Of a DNA stretch of 64,000 nucleotides, positions 9,162 to 18,033 are shown in pieces. Each line of letters opens with the position of its first letter. The stretch's first letter is position 1. The stretch comes from Mycobacterium syngnathidarum (GTDB lineage Bacteria; Actinomycetota; Actinomycetes; Mycobacteriales; Mycobacteriaceae), in NCBI RefSeq assembly GCF_001942625.1, contig NZ_MLCL01000029.1, positions 1 to 64,000 on the forward strand, written 5' to 3'. The notes below the pieces were generated by a model that saw nothing but the letters and a program-made list of their open reading frames with translations, had not been told where the DNA came from and did not search any database. Position numbers and translations under genes: made by a program.

Positions 9162-10010
9162 ATGCCACGAGAGGTAGTCCCTGGGGTCACCGTGCTCGGC
9201 AACCTCGCGATCGACATCATCAACGGGGCGCCGCCGAGCCCGGGAGGATGCGCGTCCTTCGCCGGAGTGGCACTGCTGGCGGCCGGAGGGGCCGGCCAGA
9301 TCATCGCGATGGGCGCCGAACGCGACCACGCCCTTTTCGACGGGCTGCGGACACGGTTCGGGTCGTTGCTCCAGATCCTGCCCTCGGAACGGACGAGTTC
9401 GTTCAGTCTCGACTACGACGACACCGACCATCGGCACATGGGCGTGCGTGCGATCGGCCCGGTGTGGACTGCCGAGGACATCGAGGCGGCGGATCCGGTG
9501 ACCACCTGGGTGCACCTCGCCCCGTTGCTCCGCACTGACTTCCCGGCCGAGACCCTGGCCGCGCTGGCGGCGCGTGGTCATCGGGTGTCCTATGACGGGC
9601 AGGGTTTGGTACGTGCGGACCGTTTGGGGCCATTGGTCGAGGATCGTCGTTTTCCCGCCGACCTGCTCGACGATGTCGACATCCTCAAGCTGGCCGAGGA
9701 CGAGGCGGTGATCGTGGCCGACGGTCCTTTCGACACCTCGATCGCCCGGCGACTCGGCGTCGCGGAAATTCTGGTGACATACGGCTCCGAGGGGTGTGAC
9801 ATCTATGTCGAAGGTGCGGTCGAACGCGTACCGGCCGCGTGGCGGGTGCTGGATGTCCAGACCACCGGGGCAGGCGACATGTTCACCGCCTGCTACGTCG
9901 CACACCGCGCGGTCGGCCACGATCCGCGGCGTGCCGCCGAGGCAGCCAGTGAGCTGGTGGCGGGGGAGCTGGACAGGCGGTTGCACACCGGAGCACCCGA
10001 CCGGAGGTAG
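9162..10010 (+). CDS. PfkB-family carbohydrate/nucleoside kinase
   Basis: 282 residues from the ATG at 9162. The open frame runs further upstream, but that part covers the CRP-like site and has no family features. Family marks are an N-terminal VTVLGNLAIDII strand with PGGCASFAG behind it (first PfkB glycine motif) and the C-terminal catalytic signature VQTTGAGDMFTACYVA, whose Asp is the expected base. The protein phosphorylates a sugar or nucleoside at a hydroxymethyl group; the substrate cannot be read from sequence. Length is slightly short for ribokinase (about 300). It stands alone between the small secreted gene and a hairpin. Confidence 0.85.
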   Translation: MPREVVPGVTVLGNLAIDIINGAPPSPGGCASFAGVALLAAGGAGQIIAMGAERDHALFDGLRTRFGSLLQILPSERTSSFSLDYDDTDHRHMGVRAIGPVWTAEDIEAADPVTTWVHLAPLLRTDFPAETLAALAARGHRVSYDGQGLVRADRLGPLVEDRRFPADLLDDVDILKLAEDEAVIVADGPFDTSIARRLGVAEILVTYGSEGCDIYVEGAVERVPAAWRVLDVQTTGAGDMFTACYVAHRAVGHDPRRAAEAASELVAGELDRRLHTGAPDRR

Positions 10011-10070
10011 CCGCAGGTCGGCGGCTAAACTCGACAGGTGTCAAGAAGCTGCTTGCTGGTGCTAGCGGAC

Positions 10071-10092
10071 AGCTACCGGTCGGTAGCTTTTC
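10071..10092 (+). terminator. Hairpin with T-run after the PfkB gene
   Basis: AGCTACC/GGTAGCT pairing around a small loop, followed by TTTT. It lies 60 bases after the kinase stop and would end its transcript. It could instead be half of a composite regulatory site, since another palindrome follows within 10 bases. Confidence 0.5.
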
Positions 10093-10096
10093 CTTA

Positions 10097-10111
10097 GAGA
10101 ATGACATTCTC
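10097..10111. promoter_or_regulatory. Perfect palindrome, candidate operator upstream of korA
   Basis: GAGAATG-A-CATTCTC is a perfect 15-base palindrome, and flanking TTA/TAA almost extends it to 22 bases. The form is that of a TetR- or GntR-type operator. It stands about 240 bases before korA; the regulator is not known to me. Confidence 0.5.
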
Positions 10112-10352
10112 CTAAACGTGACGAAAACCACAGTTGTGTCTCAAAACCGGCTTCTTCACGCCCGCGAACAGCACCTTCGTCGAGAACCCACCCGCGTGTC
10201 GGGGGGCGACGCGGTGAAGTGCAGCCTAAGAGCAGTGCAATAATCGGTACTGGTAGTGACATCAAAATTCGTGTGGACGTTTGATCCGGCGGCGCGTCAC
10301 GTGACAGCGGCCCGGAAAGACGTGGTCAAAGAACGTGTGAAAGGCGGTAGCC
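10112..10352 (+). promoter_or_regulatory. Upstream region of korA
   Basis: No credible reading frame is present. A 10-base palindrome GTCACGTGAC lies at 10296-10305. I could not place a convincing -35/-10 pair. The space is long enough for a leader. Confidence 0.3.
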
Positions 10353-12299
10353 GTGGGTGAGAACGGCAACGGCAATGGCGCCGCGCCGCGGCAGAAGCTC
10401 GAGAAGGTCGTCATCCGCTTCGCCGGCGACTCCGGCGACGGTATGCAGCTGACCGGTGACCGCTTCACTTCTGAAGCAGCACTGTTCGGCAATGACTTGG
10501 CGACCCAGCCGAATTACCCGGCCGAGATCCGCGCGCCACAGGGCACCCTGCCCGGTGTGTCGTCGTTCCAGATCCAGATCGCCGACTACGACATCCTTAC
10601 CGCCGGTGACCGTCCCGACGTGCTCGTCGCGATGAACCCGGCCGCACTCAAGGCCAACGTGTCGGATCTGCCCCGCGGCGGCCTGATCATCGCCAACTCC
10701 GATGAGTTCACCAAGCGCAACCTCGCCAAGGTCGGATACGACAGCAATCCGCTAGAGGATGACACGTTGTCCGACTACGTGGTGACGTCCGTCGCGATGA
10801 CGACGCTCACCCTGGGCGCCGTCGAGGCGATCGGGGCCACGAAGAGGGACGGCCAGCGCGCCAAGAACATGTTCGCCCTCGGCTTGCTCTCGTGGATGTA
10901 CGGCCGCGAACTCGAGCACAGCGAGGCCTTCATCCGGGAGAAGTTCTCCCGCAAGCCCGACGTGGCCGAGGCCAACGTTCTGGCGCTGAAGGCCGGCTGG
11001 AACTACGGCGAGACCACCGAGGCATTCGCCACGACCTATGAGGTGTCGCCGGCCAAGCTGAAGTCCGGTGAATACCGGCAGATCTCGGGTAACACCGCGC
11101 TGGCCTACGGAATCGTGGCCGCCGGACATCTGGCCCAGATCCAGGTGGTGCTGGGTACCTACCCGATCACCCCGGCCTCCGACATCCTGCACGAACTGTC
11201 GAAGCACAAGAACTTCAACGTGCTGACGTTCCAGGCCGAAGACGAGATCGCCGGCATCGGCGCCGCCATCGGCGCGTCCTACGGCGGCGCGCTCGGTGTC
11301 ACCAGCACCTCGGGCCCCGGTGTCTCGCTCAAGTCCGAGGCCATCGGCCTGGCCGTGATGACCGAGCTGCCGCTGATCATCATCGACGTGCAGCGTGGCG
11401 GCCCGTCGACAGGTCTGCCGACCAAGACCGAGCAAGCCGACCTGCTGCAGGCGCTGTTCGGCCGCAACGGCGAGTCGCCGGTCGCGATCCTGGCCCCGAA
11501 GTCGCCGTCGGATTGCTTCGACATCGCCGTGGAGGCCTCGCGCATCGCGGTCGATTACCACACCCCGGTCATCATCCTGTCCGACGGAGCTGTGGCCAAC
11601 GGCTCTGAGCCCTGGCAGATCCCCGACATCAGTACTTATCCGCCGATTGAGCACAAATTCGCCAAGTCCGGCGAACCGTTCGCTCCTTACGCGCGCGATC
11701 CCGAGACCCTGGCCCGCCAGTTCGCGGTGCCCGGCACCCCGGGGCTGGAGCACCGGATCGGTGGACTCGAGGCCGCCAACGGCTCGGGCAACATCTCGTA
11801 CGAGCCGAAGAACCACGACCTCATGGTGCGGCTGCGTCAGGAGAAGATCACCGGCATCACGGTGCCGGACCTGGAGGTCGACGACCCCACCGGCGATGCC
11901 GAACTACTCATGCTGGGCTGGGGCAGCAGCTATGGGCCGATCGGTGAGGCGTGCCGACGGGCCCGCCGCAAGGGCATCAAGGTGGCCCAGACCCATCTGC
12001 GCCACCTCAACCCCTTCCCGGCCAACCTCGGGGAGGTGCTGCGCCGCTATCCGAAGGTGGTGGTGCCGGAGATGAACCTCGGCCAGTTGGCGCTGCTGCT
12101 GCGCGGTAAGTACCTGGTCGACGTCCAGTCGGTGACCAAGGTGGAGGGCATGGCCTTCCTCGCCGACGAGGTCGAGGGCATCATCGACGCGGCCCTGGAC
12201 GGCACGCTCGGTGAGAAGGAAAACGACAAGGCGAAGTTCGCCCGGTTGGCGGCGGCCACCATTGAGGTTGAGGCGAGCGGTGTGGGAGCGAACGCATGA
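10353..12299 (+). CDS. korA: 2-oxoglutarate:ferredoxin oxidoreductase, alpha subunit
   Basis: With KorB it forms the CoA-dependent, ferredoxin-reducing 2-oxoglutarate oxidoreductase, an oxygen-tolerant alternative to the dehydrogenase complex in mycobacteria. At 648 residues it is a fusion: an N-terminal gamma-type domain (VIRFAGDSGDGMQLTGDRF, about residues 18-36) followed by the pyrimidine-binding alpha domain (TYPITPASDILHEL, EDEIAGIGAAIGASY, TSTSGPGVSLKSEA) and a C-terminal transketolase-like domain. The GTG start has AAAGGCGG upstream. The stop overlaps the korB ATG by four bases. The N-terminal Gly/Asn run (NGNGNG) is short linker sequence. Confidence 0.95.
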   Translation: MGENGNGNGAAPRQKLEKVVIRFAGDSGDGMQLTGDRFTSEAALFGNDLATQPNYPAEIRAPQGTLPGVSSFQIQIADYDILTAGDRPDVLVAMNPAALKANVSDLPRGGLIIANSDEFTKRNLAKVGYDSNPLEDDTLSDYVVTSVAMTTLTLGAVEAIGATKRDGQRAKNMFALGLLSWMYGRELEHSEAFIREKFSRKPDVAEANVLALKAGWNYGETTEAFATTYEVSPAKLKSGEYRQISGNTALAYGIVAAGHLAQIQVVLGTYPITPASDILHELSKHKNFNVLTFQAEDEIAGIGAAIGASYGGALGVTSTSGPGVSLKSEAIGLAVMTELPLIIIDVQRGGPSTGLPTKTEQADLLQALFGRNGESPVAILAPKSPSDCFDIAVEASRIAVDYHTPVIILSDGAVANGSEPWQIPDISTYPPIEHKFAKSGEPFAPYARDPETLARQFAVPGTPGLEHRIGGLEAANGSGNISYEPKNHDLMVRLRQEKITGITVPDLEVDDPTGDAELLMLGWGSSYGPIGEACRRARRKGIKVAQTHLRHLNPFPANLGEVLRRYPKVVVPEMNLGQLALLLRGKYLVDVQSVTKVEGMAFLADEVEGIIDAALDGTLGEKENDKAKFARLAAATIEVEASGVGANA

Positions 12300-13381
12300 C
12301 TGACCTGATCGGCACAGAGCACCACGACCTGGGGCTGACGCCCCTGAACAAGAACGCCCTGGTGCCCACCACCGACCAACCGCAGAAAGGCAAGGATTTC
12401 ACCAGCGACCAGGAGGTTCGCTGGTGCCCGGGTTGCGGTGACTACGTCATCCTCAACACCATCCGCAACTTCCTGCCGGAGCTCGGCCTGAAGCGCGAGA
12501 ACATCGCGTTCATCAGCGGTATCGGCTGCTCCAGCCGGTTCCCGTATTACCTGGAGACCTACGGCTTCCACTCGATCCACGGTCGCGCCCCGACTATCGC
12601 CACCGGCCTGGCGCTGGCCCGGCCCGATCTGTCGGTGTGGGTCGTCACCGGTGACGGGGACTCGCTGTCGATCGGTGGCAACCACCTGATCCATGCTCTG
12701 CGCCGCAACATCAACATCACGATCCTGCTGTTCAACAACCGGATCTACGGCCTCACCAAGGGCCAGTACTCGCCAACCTCCGAGGTCGGCAAGGTCACCA
12801 AGTCGACTCCGATGGGCTCGCTGGACTACCCGTTCAACCCGGTGTCGTTGGCGCTGGGTGCCGAGGCCACATTCGTCGGCCGAGCTCTGGACTCCGATCG
12901 CAAGGGCCTCTCCGAGGTGCTGCGCGGCGCGGCAGAGCACCGCGGTGCCGCGCTGGTGGAGATCATGCAGGACTGCCCGATCTTCAACGACGGGTCGTTC
13001 GATGCGCTCCGCAAGGAAGGCGCCGAGGAGCGGCTGATCAACGTCAGCCACGGGGAGCCGATCAAGTTCGGCACCGATGACGAGTACTGCGTGGTCAAGT
13101 CCGGGTACGGCTTGGAGGTCGCCAAGACCGCCGACGTCGCAGCCGAGGACATCGTGGTGCACAACGCCGAGATCGACGATCCTGCCTATGCTTTCGCACT
13201 GTCGCGGCTCAGTGAGCAGAACCTCGACCACATGGTGATGGGCATCTTCCGCAAGGTCAATCGACCCACCTACGACGACGCCGCGCGCCAGCAGGTCAAC
13301 ACGGCGATCGAATCACGGCCCCATGACACCGCGGCTCTGCAATCCTTGCTGCGTGGCAAAGACACCTGGACAGTGGACTAG
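12296..13381 (+). CDS. korB: 2-oxoglutarate:ferredoxin oxidoreductase, beta subunit
   Basis: The thiamine pyrophosphate- and FeS-binding subunit, 361 residues. A CPGCGDY motif near residue 44 begins the FeS region, and the TPP motif reads [12 protein letters not shown] followed by [16 protein letters not shown]. The start is set by the ATGA overlap with korA. The 3' end overlaps the probable mobA start by up to 59 bases in another frame. No dedicated ferredoxin gene is adjacent, so electron transfer must use a ferredoxin encoded elsewhere. Confidence 0.95.
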   Translation: MTDLIGTEHHDLGLTPLNKNALVPTTDQPQKGKDFTSDQEVRWCPGCGDYVILNTIRNFLPELGLKRENIAFISGIGCSSRFPYYLETYGFHSIHGRAPTIATGLALARPDLSVWVVTGDGDSLSIGGNHLIHALRRNINITILLFNNRIYGLTKGQYSPTSEVGKVTKSTPMGSLDYPFNPVSLALGAEATFVGRALDSDRKGLSEVLRGAAEHRGAALVEIMQDCPIFNDGSFDALRKEGAEERLINVSHGEPIKFGTDDEYCVVKSGYGLEVAKTADVAAEDIVVHNAEIDDPAYAFALSRLSEQNLDHMVMGIFRKVNRPTYDDAARQQVNTAIESRPHDTAALQSLLRGKDTWTVD

Positions 13382-13976
13382 TAGCGCCGACCCGATCGAA
13401 CCGAATCTGAGCACAGCCCCGCTCGCCGCGGTAGTTCTGGCGGGCGGGGCTTCGCGCCGTATGGGGCGCGACAAGGCGACGTTGCCGTTCGACGGCTCGA
13501 CGATGGTGGAGCACGTGGTGGCCGCGGTAAGTGCGCGCTGTTCACCGGTTTTCGTCATTGCGGCACCTGGCCAGCCGCTGCCGGCACTGGGCGCCGAGGT
13601 ACTGCGTGACGAGGTGCGCGGCGTCGGGCCGCTGGTGGCGACCGGCCGCGGGTTGCGTGCCGTCGCCGAGGCCGGGTTGGACCGCGCCTTCGTGTGCGCG
13701 GTGGACATGCCGTACCTGTCGGCGGACCTGATCGACACGCTGGCGAGCCGTGCCGAGCGGTTACCTGCCGATATCGTGCTGCCGTGGGACGGCAGGGACC
13801 ACTACCTGGCGGGGATCTACCGCAGTTCGCTCACCGGCCAGATCGCCGAGCTGGTGCGAGACGGGCGGCGCAGCATGCGGGCGTTGGCCGAGTCCGTGGA
13901 TACGCAACGGATCGTGATGGCACCGCAGCGCGCACTGACCAACGTCAATACCGCCGCCGATCTGGCCGGAGCGTGA
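13323..13976 (+). CDS. mobA: Molybdenum cofactor guanylyltransferase
   Basis: Adds GMP to molybdopterin to give the MGD cofactor used by DMSO-reductase-family enzymes such as the FdhF/YdeP-like protein in this window. The nucleotidyltransferase signature [18 protein letters not shown] is clear and is followed by a [11 protein letters not shown] strand with the metal-binding Asp. No start exists after the korB stop that keeps this motif, so translation must begin inside korB, at ATG 13323 (217 residues) or GTG 13353 (207 residues); I give the longer. The overlap suggests coupling to korB. The adjacency korA-korB-mobA is conserved in M. tuberculosis. Confidence 0.88.
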   Translation: MTPRLCNPCCVAKTPGQWTSSADPIEPNLSTAPLAAVVLAGGASRRMGRDKATLPFDGSTMVEHVVAAVSARCSPVFVIAAPGQPLPALGAEVLRDEVRGVGPLVATGRGLRAVAEAGLDRAFVCAVDMPYLSADLIDTLASRAERLPADIVLPWDGRDHYLAGIYRSSLTGQIAELVRDGRRSMRALAESVDTQRIVMAPQRALTNVNTAADLAGA

Positions 13977-14000
13977 ACTACGGGCCCGACGATGCTCAGC

Positions 14001-14035
14001 AAATTGCGAATTCGCTCTTGAACTGAGCGCAATTT
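14001..14035 (+). terminator. Hairpin after mobA
   Basis: AAATTGC/GCAATTT with an inner GCTC/GAGC stem forms a bulged hairpin 25 bases after the mobA stop. It is AT-richer than other terminators here. It probably ends the kor-mob transcript. Confidence 0.5.
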
Positions 14036-14840
14036 ACCGTTTCGAAATAATTGAGCTCCTTTTGAGCGCGATTTGGGCCCCGGGAAGCCGAGTGAATTCG
14101 GGCCAGGTCATACCCAGGGGGACCGTCCCCGTACGCGAAAGTGACTGCTGTCCAATATCATTCGCCTTGTTTCGCCGCAGCGAAGTCCTTCCCGCTATTG
14201 GCCGGCGCAGGTGTTGAGTGCTTCTAATTTTGTGTCAAAATGCCGCTGACCGTTCTGTTTGTCGGACCAGGGCGATCCCACGGCTTGCCGTAGAGTTGGC
14301 CAGGCGGGCCGACGATTCTGTTTCAATCGTCCAGATATATTGTGGCGCAGCATGTTTGCCTGGCCAGCTAACGAGCTCGAGTGTGACCATCGGGTAGGGG
14401 CGGGATCCGCGGGAGTGGCCCAGGGGGTGTTATATCCCTTGTGCTCCAAGATGATTGAAGGTTCTGCGCGATGCTGCGCGCCTGCCGGACGGCAGCGAAC
14501 AGATTCCGGTGGAGCGGTGCGTAGTGACACTCGCCGATGGCATCTACCTGGGCCTATTGTTGTCTCAAGCGTTGTTTGCCTCAACATCGCACACCAAGTA
14601 AGTGCGCCAGCTCACAAAAAGCGCGTGATCTGCCTCACGATCCGTTTGCGCCGATCACGAAACGGTAACGCCAGCGGCTGGTCGCTGACCTGCATAAACG
14701 ATTCGAACGATGTCCCGTTATCTGCTCGTGATCTTTCCGCTATCGCTCCGACGCCGATATGACTTCTCCCCGAGACCTTTGTACGGTCCAAAGCGACTCC
14801 ACAGGGAGCAAATAATTTCAACACCAAGAACCTGCGTGTG
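14036..14840 (+). promoter_or_regulatory. Gene-free upstream region of the first rpf gene
   Basis: About 800 bases with lower GC than the surroundings and no reading frame that looks like protein on either strand. It includes a CRP-like palindrome at 14624-14639 and a GGGGAC/GTCCCC mini-hairpin near 14118. Long upstream regions are typical of rpf genes, which integrate several signals. I cannot place the transcription start. Confidence 0.45.
14624..14639. promoter_or_regulatory. Candidate CRP-like site upstream of rpf
   Basis: CGTGA-TCTGCC-TCACG is a symmetric pair of arms with the 6-base CRP spacing. Each arm differs by one outer base from TGTGA/TCACA. M. tuberculosis rpfA is a known CRP (Rv3676) target, which makes the site plausible. 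It is about 385 bases before the start codon. Confidence 0.45.
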
Positions 14841-14841
14841 A

Positions 14842-15345
<504 letters not shown>

Positions 15346-15377
15346 GACTGGCGCAGCGCCAACCACAACTTGATATG

Positions 15378-15410
15378 AAGCGGTGTCGGGCCTTCGGCCC
15401 GGCACCGCTT
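15378..15410 (+). terminator. Terminator after the first rpf gene
   Basis: A 14-bp stem AAGCGGTGTCGGGC/GCCCGGCACCGCTT with one G-U pair and a CTTCG-type loop, followed by CTGTTT. It separates the two rpf genes into distinct transcripts. Confidence 0.85.
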
Positions 15411-15486
15411 CTGTTTCATCAGAGAGCCCTCCGGTTACTCCAGTCCCGGGAACCTCCGAAAAAAACTTCCGTCCCGTCTGTAACGG

Positions 15487-15500
15487 GTGACGTTGGTCAC
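15487..15500. promoter_or_regulatory. Inverted repeat upstream of the second rpf gene
   Basis: GTGAC-GTTG-GTCAC, preceded by TGTAACG. GTCAC/GTAAC-type repeats resemble the motif described for the response regulator MtrA, which controls rpf genes in mycobacteria, but the match is loose. It is 89 bases before the start. Confidence 0.3.
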
Positions 15501-15588
15501 ACGAACCCATTAGTGACCGCACAGTTGCACGAACGTGATCGGCATCTGCCGTGGTCCTTGGTGTCAAAGGTCGGGGAAGGACCACGAG

Positions 15589-16062
15589 ATGACCAAACGA
15601 AAGGCGTTGACCAGGGCTTTCTGGCTATCTGCGATGTCGGCGGGGCTCATGCTGGCACCCGCGCTCGCCACGTCGGCGACGGCTGGTGCCGACACGGTGA
15701 ACTGGGATGCGATCGCAGCCTGCGAATCAGGCGGCAACTGGTCCACCGACACCGGTAACGGGCACTACGGCGGCCTACAGTTCAAGCCCACCACCTGGGC
15801 CTCGCACGGCGGCGTCGGATCGCCCGCTTCCGCGTCCCGTGAGGAGCAGATACGGGTGGCCGAGAACGTCTTGGCCAGCCAGGGGATCAGGGCCTGGCCC
15901 AAGTGCGGGGCCCGTGGCGGAATGCCGGCGGGCTGGGCCGCGCCGAGTGCACCGACAGGTTGCCAGGCCGTGCGCCCGGGCGCGGTGCTCGGCATCTTCG
16001 ACTTGCGCCGGATCTGCTCGACGTTCCTGGACCCCCTGGGAGCTTTCGGCGTTCCGCGCTGA
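15589..16062 (+). CDS. Second resuscitation-promoting factor with C-terminal extension
   Basis: A 157-residue secreted Rpf paralog. The ATG at 15589 has TCGGGGAAGG upstream; the longer open frame from 15535 has no ribosome site. The signal peptide runs to about AGA at residue 34, and the Rpf domain ([15 protein letters not shown]) carries catalytic Glu46. After the domain there is a roughly 45-residue Pro/Ala-rich extension with two further Cys (TGCQ and RICS), absent from the first copy. The two Rpf domains are similar enough to be a tandem duplication, now under separate promoters. Confidence 0.88.
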   Translation: MTKRKALTRAFWLSAMSAGLMLAPALATSATAGADTVNWDAIAACESGGNWSTDTGNGHYGGLQFKPTTWASHGGVGSPASASREEQIRVAENVLASQGIRAWPKCGARGGMPAGWAAPSAPTGCQAVRPGAVLGIFDLRRICSTFLDPLGAFGVPR

Positions 16063-16074
16063 GTCCGCACCGAG

Positions 16075-17226
16075 TCAGCGCACCGGGGTGAATGCCCCGC
16101 GGCCGGCGATCGAGGCCAGGTGCCGGGTCAACACCCACTCGGGCATCAGCACGGAAGCTCGGGTGGCCGCGGCGCTCAGTGCCGACGGACGCAGGTTTAC
16201 CAGCCGGCCGATCAATTCCGCCTCCTGGACGATCTTTTTGACCCGCGGGCGACGTATCGCCCCGAACCGGGAAAACGCGCTACCCAGATCCGGCCCTCTG
16301 GCCGCGAGAGCCGCCAGGATGGCGGCGTCCTCCAGCCCCTGGCAACCGCCCTGGCCCAGATGTGGGCGCATGGGGTGGGCGGCATCGCCGGCGATCACCG
16401 CGGGACCGCGGGCCCAGACGCGGGCTGGCGCACGGTCGTAGAGATCGTTCCGGAGTACCTGATCGGGATCGGTCGTGGCCAGCAGTGTCGGGATCGGTTC
16501 CGACCATTCGGAAAAGCGCCTCTTGAGGTGCGCCAGCTCGCCGTCGGGACTGGTCTGGCCCTGTGGCGCACGCTGGGTGGCGAACCAATACGTGTGGTCG
16601 GAGCCGAGCGGTACGTGTCCGACCTGGGAGCCGGCGCCCAGGGTTTCACCCGACAGATCTGGATCGAGCGGGCATGCGGCGACCGCGCGCCAAGCCGTGT
16701 AGCCCGTGTAGCGGCGAGACAGTGGACCATTCAGGTGTCGTGCCACGACGGAGTCGACACCGTCGGCGCCGACCAGGCCGGCCGCTTCGCGGATGCTGCC
16801 GTCGGTGAACGTGACCCGCACGTCCGAGGTGCCGATGTCGACCTTGTCGGCCGTGAGTTCGTACTGCACGGTGCCGGGTGCGAGTGCGCCGGTGAGGATT
16901 TCGGTCAGGGTGGCGCGTCTGATCACCACCAGCGGTTCGCCCAGCGCGTGCGTGAACCGTTGCGGGGCCGGCCGACGCAACCACGCCCCGCCTGCACGAC
17001 GCAGCGCACCGGTGGCGACCCGACCGCCCGCACCGCGCACCTGATCGCCGAGGCCGATCTCATCGAGGGCGGCCAGCGCGTTGGGCCAAAGGCTGATCCC
17101 GGCGCCGAGGGCGACATCGCGGCGAGCCTCGACCACGCCTACGTCGAACCCCTGCTGCTGCAGTGCGACTCCGGTCGCCAGGCCGGTGATACCCGCGCCG
17201 ATGACCAGTACGGACGTTGCCATCAT
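16075..17226 (-). CDS. FAD-dependent monooxygenase (class A, salicylate hydroxylase/epoxidase-like)
   Basis: Single-component flavoprotein hydroxylase, 383 residues. The Rossmann FAD motif is at the N-terminus (VLVIGAGITGLATGVAL), the internal DG motif reads GLVGADGVDSVV, and the second FAD motif is VIAGDAAHPMRPHLGQGG. These three together define group A flavin monooxygenases. The start is one of two adjacent ATG codons (17226 or 17223). The substrate is unknown; no aromatic catabolic cluster is nearby. It is convergent with the second rpf gene (12 bases apart) and divergent from the lipoprotein gene. Confidence 0.85.
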   Translation of the reverse strand: MMATSVLVIGAGITGLATGVALQQQGFDVGVVEARRDVALGAGISLWPNALAALDEIGLGDQVRGAGGRVATGALRRAGGAWLRRPAPQRFTHALGEPLVVIRRATLTEILTGALAPGTVQYELTADKVDIGTSDVRVTFTDGSIREAAGLVGADGVDSVVARHLNGPLSRRYTGYTAWRAVAACPLDPDLSGETLGAGSQVGHVPLGSDHTYWFATQRAPQGQTSPDGELAHLKRRFSEWSEPIPTLLATTDPDQVLRNDLYDRAPARVWARGPAVIAGDAAHPMRPHLGQGGCQGLEDAAILAALAARGPDLGSAFSRFGAIRRPRVKKIVQEAELIGRLVNLRPSALSAAATRASVLMPEWVLTRHLASIAGRGAFTPVR

Positions 17227-17357
17227 TCGAATCTAGTCGGGCCGCTGAGGTGACTCACCGCAACCAGACTCGGGATCGGTAGCCTTCCAGCGTCTGCACA
17301 GTGATTGCACAGACTCCCCCCGCCGAATGGTCGGGATACAACGATGGAGAGGACCCG

Positions 17358-17969
17358 ATGAAACTCACCCGCTTCGGTGCTGCGCTCGGCGCAGCCGCCT
17401 TGGCTGCATCCGCATTGAGTGGCTGCTCGAAGGTGACCGAGATCAGGGATGCGGCCGCAGGGGCAGCCGAGAAGGTCGTGACGTCGGGGACCGAGAAGAT
17501 CACCGAAGCGGTCTCGGGCAACCTGTTCACCGCAGAGGGTATCGACAACGCCTTTGCGGCCATCGCGGAAAAGGTCGGCGCCAACCCGATGCAGGTGGTC
17601 GACATCGTGATCACACCGGGAGTGCTCAAGGTGGAGGCCATCGACCCGAACGCCCCGACCGAGTTGAACGAATGGAGTTACACCTCGGGCGCCGTCGCAC
17701 CATCTCGCCCGATCGACTATGACGACGACACCGAGGCGCTGCAGCAGAATCTGTTCTCCACCTCCGACGTGCCCAGCAGTGCGATCGCCGCGGCGATCGA
17801 CGGCGCCGTGGCGGCAAGCGAGATTCCCGACGGCAAGGTCCAGACGGTGAGTATCAAGCGCAACCTCCCGTTCGACGAGAACGTGATCCTGTTCATCAAC
17901 GTCCAGGGAGAGCGCAGCAGCAAGCAGGTGCGGGCCGACGTCAGCGGGCAGGTCACCGAAGTGGTGTAA
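17358..17969 (+). CDS. Putative lipoprotein, function unknown
   Basis: 203 residues from the ATG at 17358, preceded by GGAGAGGA. A lipobox LSGC places the lipidated cysteine at residue 23, so the mature protein should be anchored to the outer face of the plasma membrane. The mature part has an Ala-rich helical start, then a region reading MQVVDIVITPGVLKVEAIDP and a C-terminal beta-rich part (DENVILFINVQGERSSKQV). I recognise no named family. The next gene, an S9 peptidase, follows after 64 bases on the same strand. Confidence 0.8.
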   Translation: MKLTRFGAALGAAALAASALSGCSKVTEIRDAAAGAAEKVVTSGTEKITEAVSGNLFTAEGIDNAFAAIAEKVGANPMQVVDIVITPGVLKVEAIDPNAPTELNEWSYTSGAVAPSRPIDYDDDTEALQQNLFSTSDVPSSAIAAAIDGAVAASEIPDGKVQTVSIKRNLPFDENVILFINVQGERSSKQVRADVSGQVTEVV

Positions 17970-18033
17970 CTGACCGACGTCCTGCGGCCCGTACCGGACC
18001 CCGGTGCGGGCCGCGCCGTTACGGTGGGGAGCC

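Noticed and set aside
14195..14762. Two opposing frames (130 and 167 codons) upstream of the first rpf gene
   Set aside because: Neither has a ribosome site or recognisable protein composition; both lie in the regulatory stretch and overlap each other.
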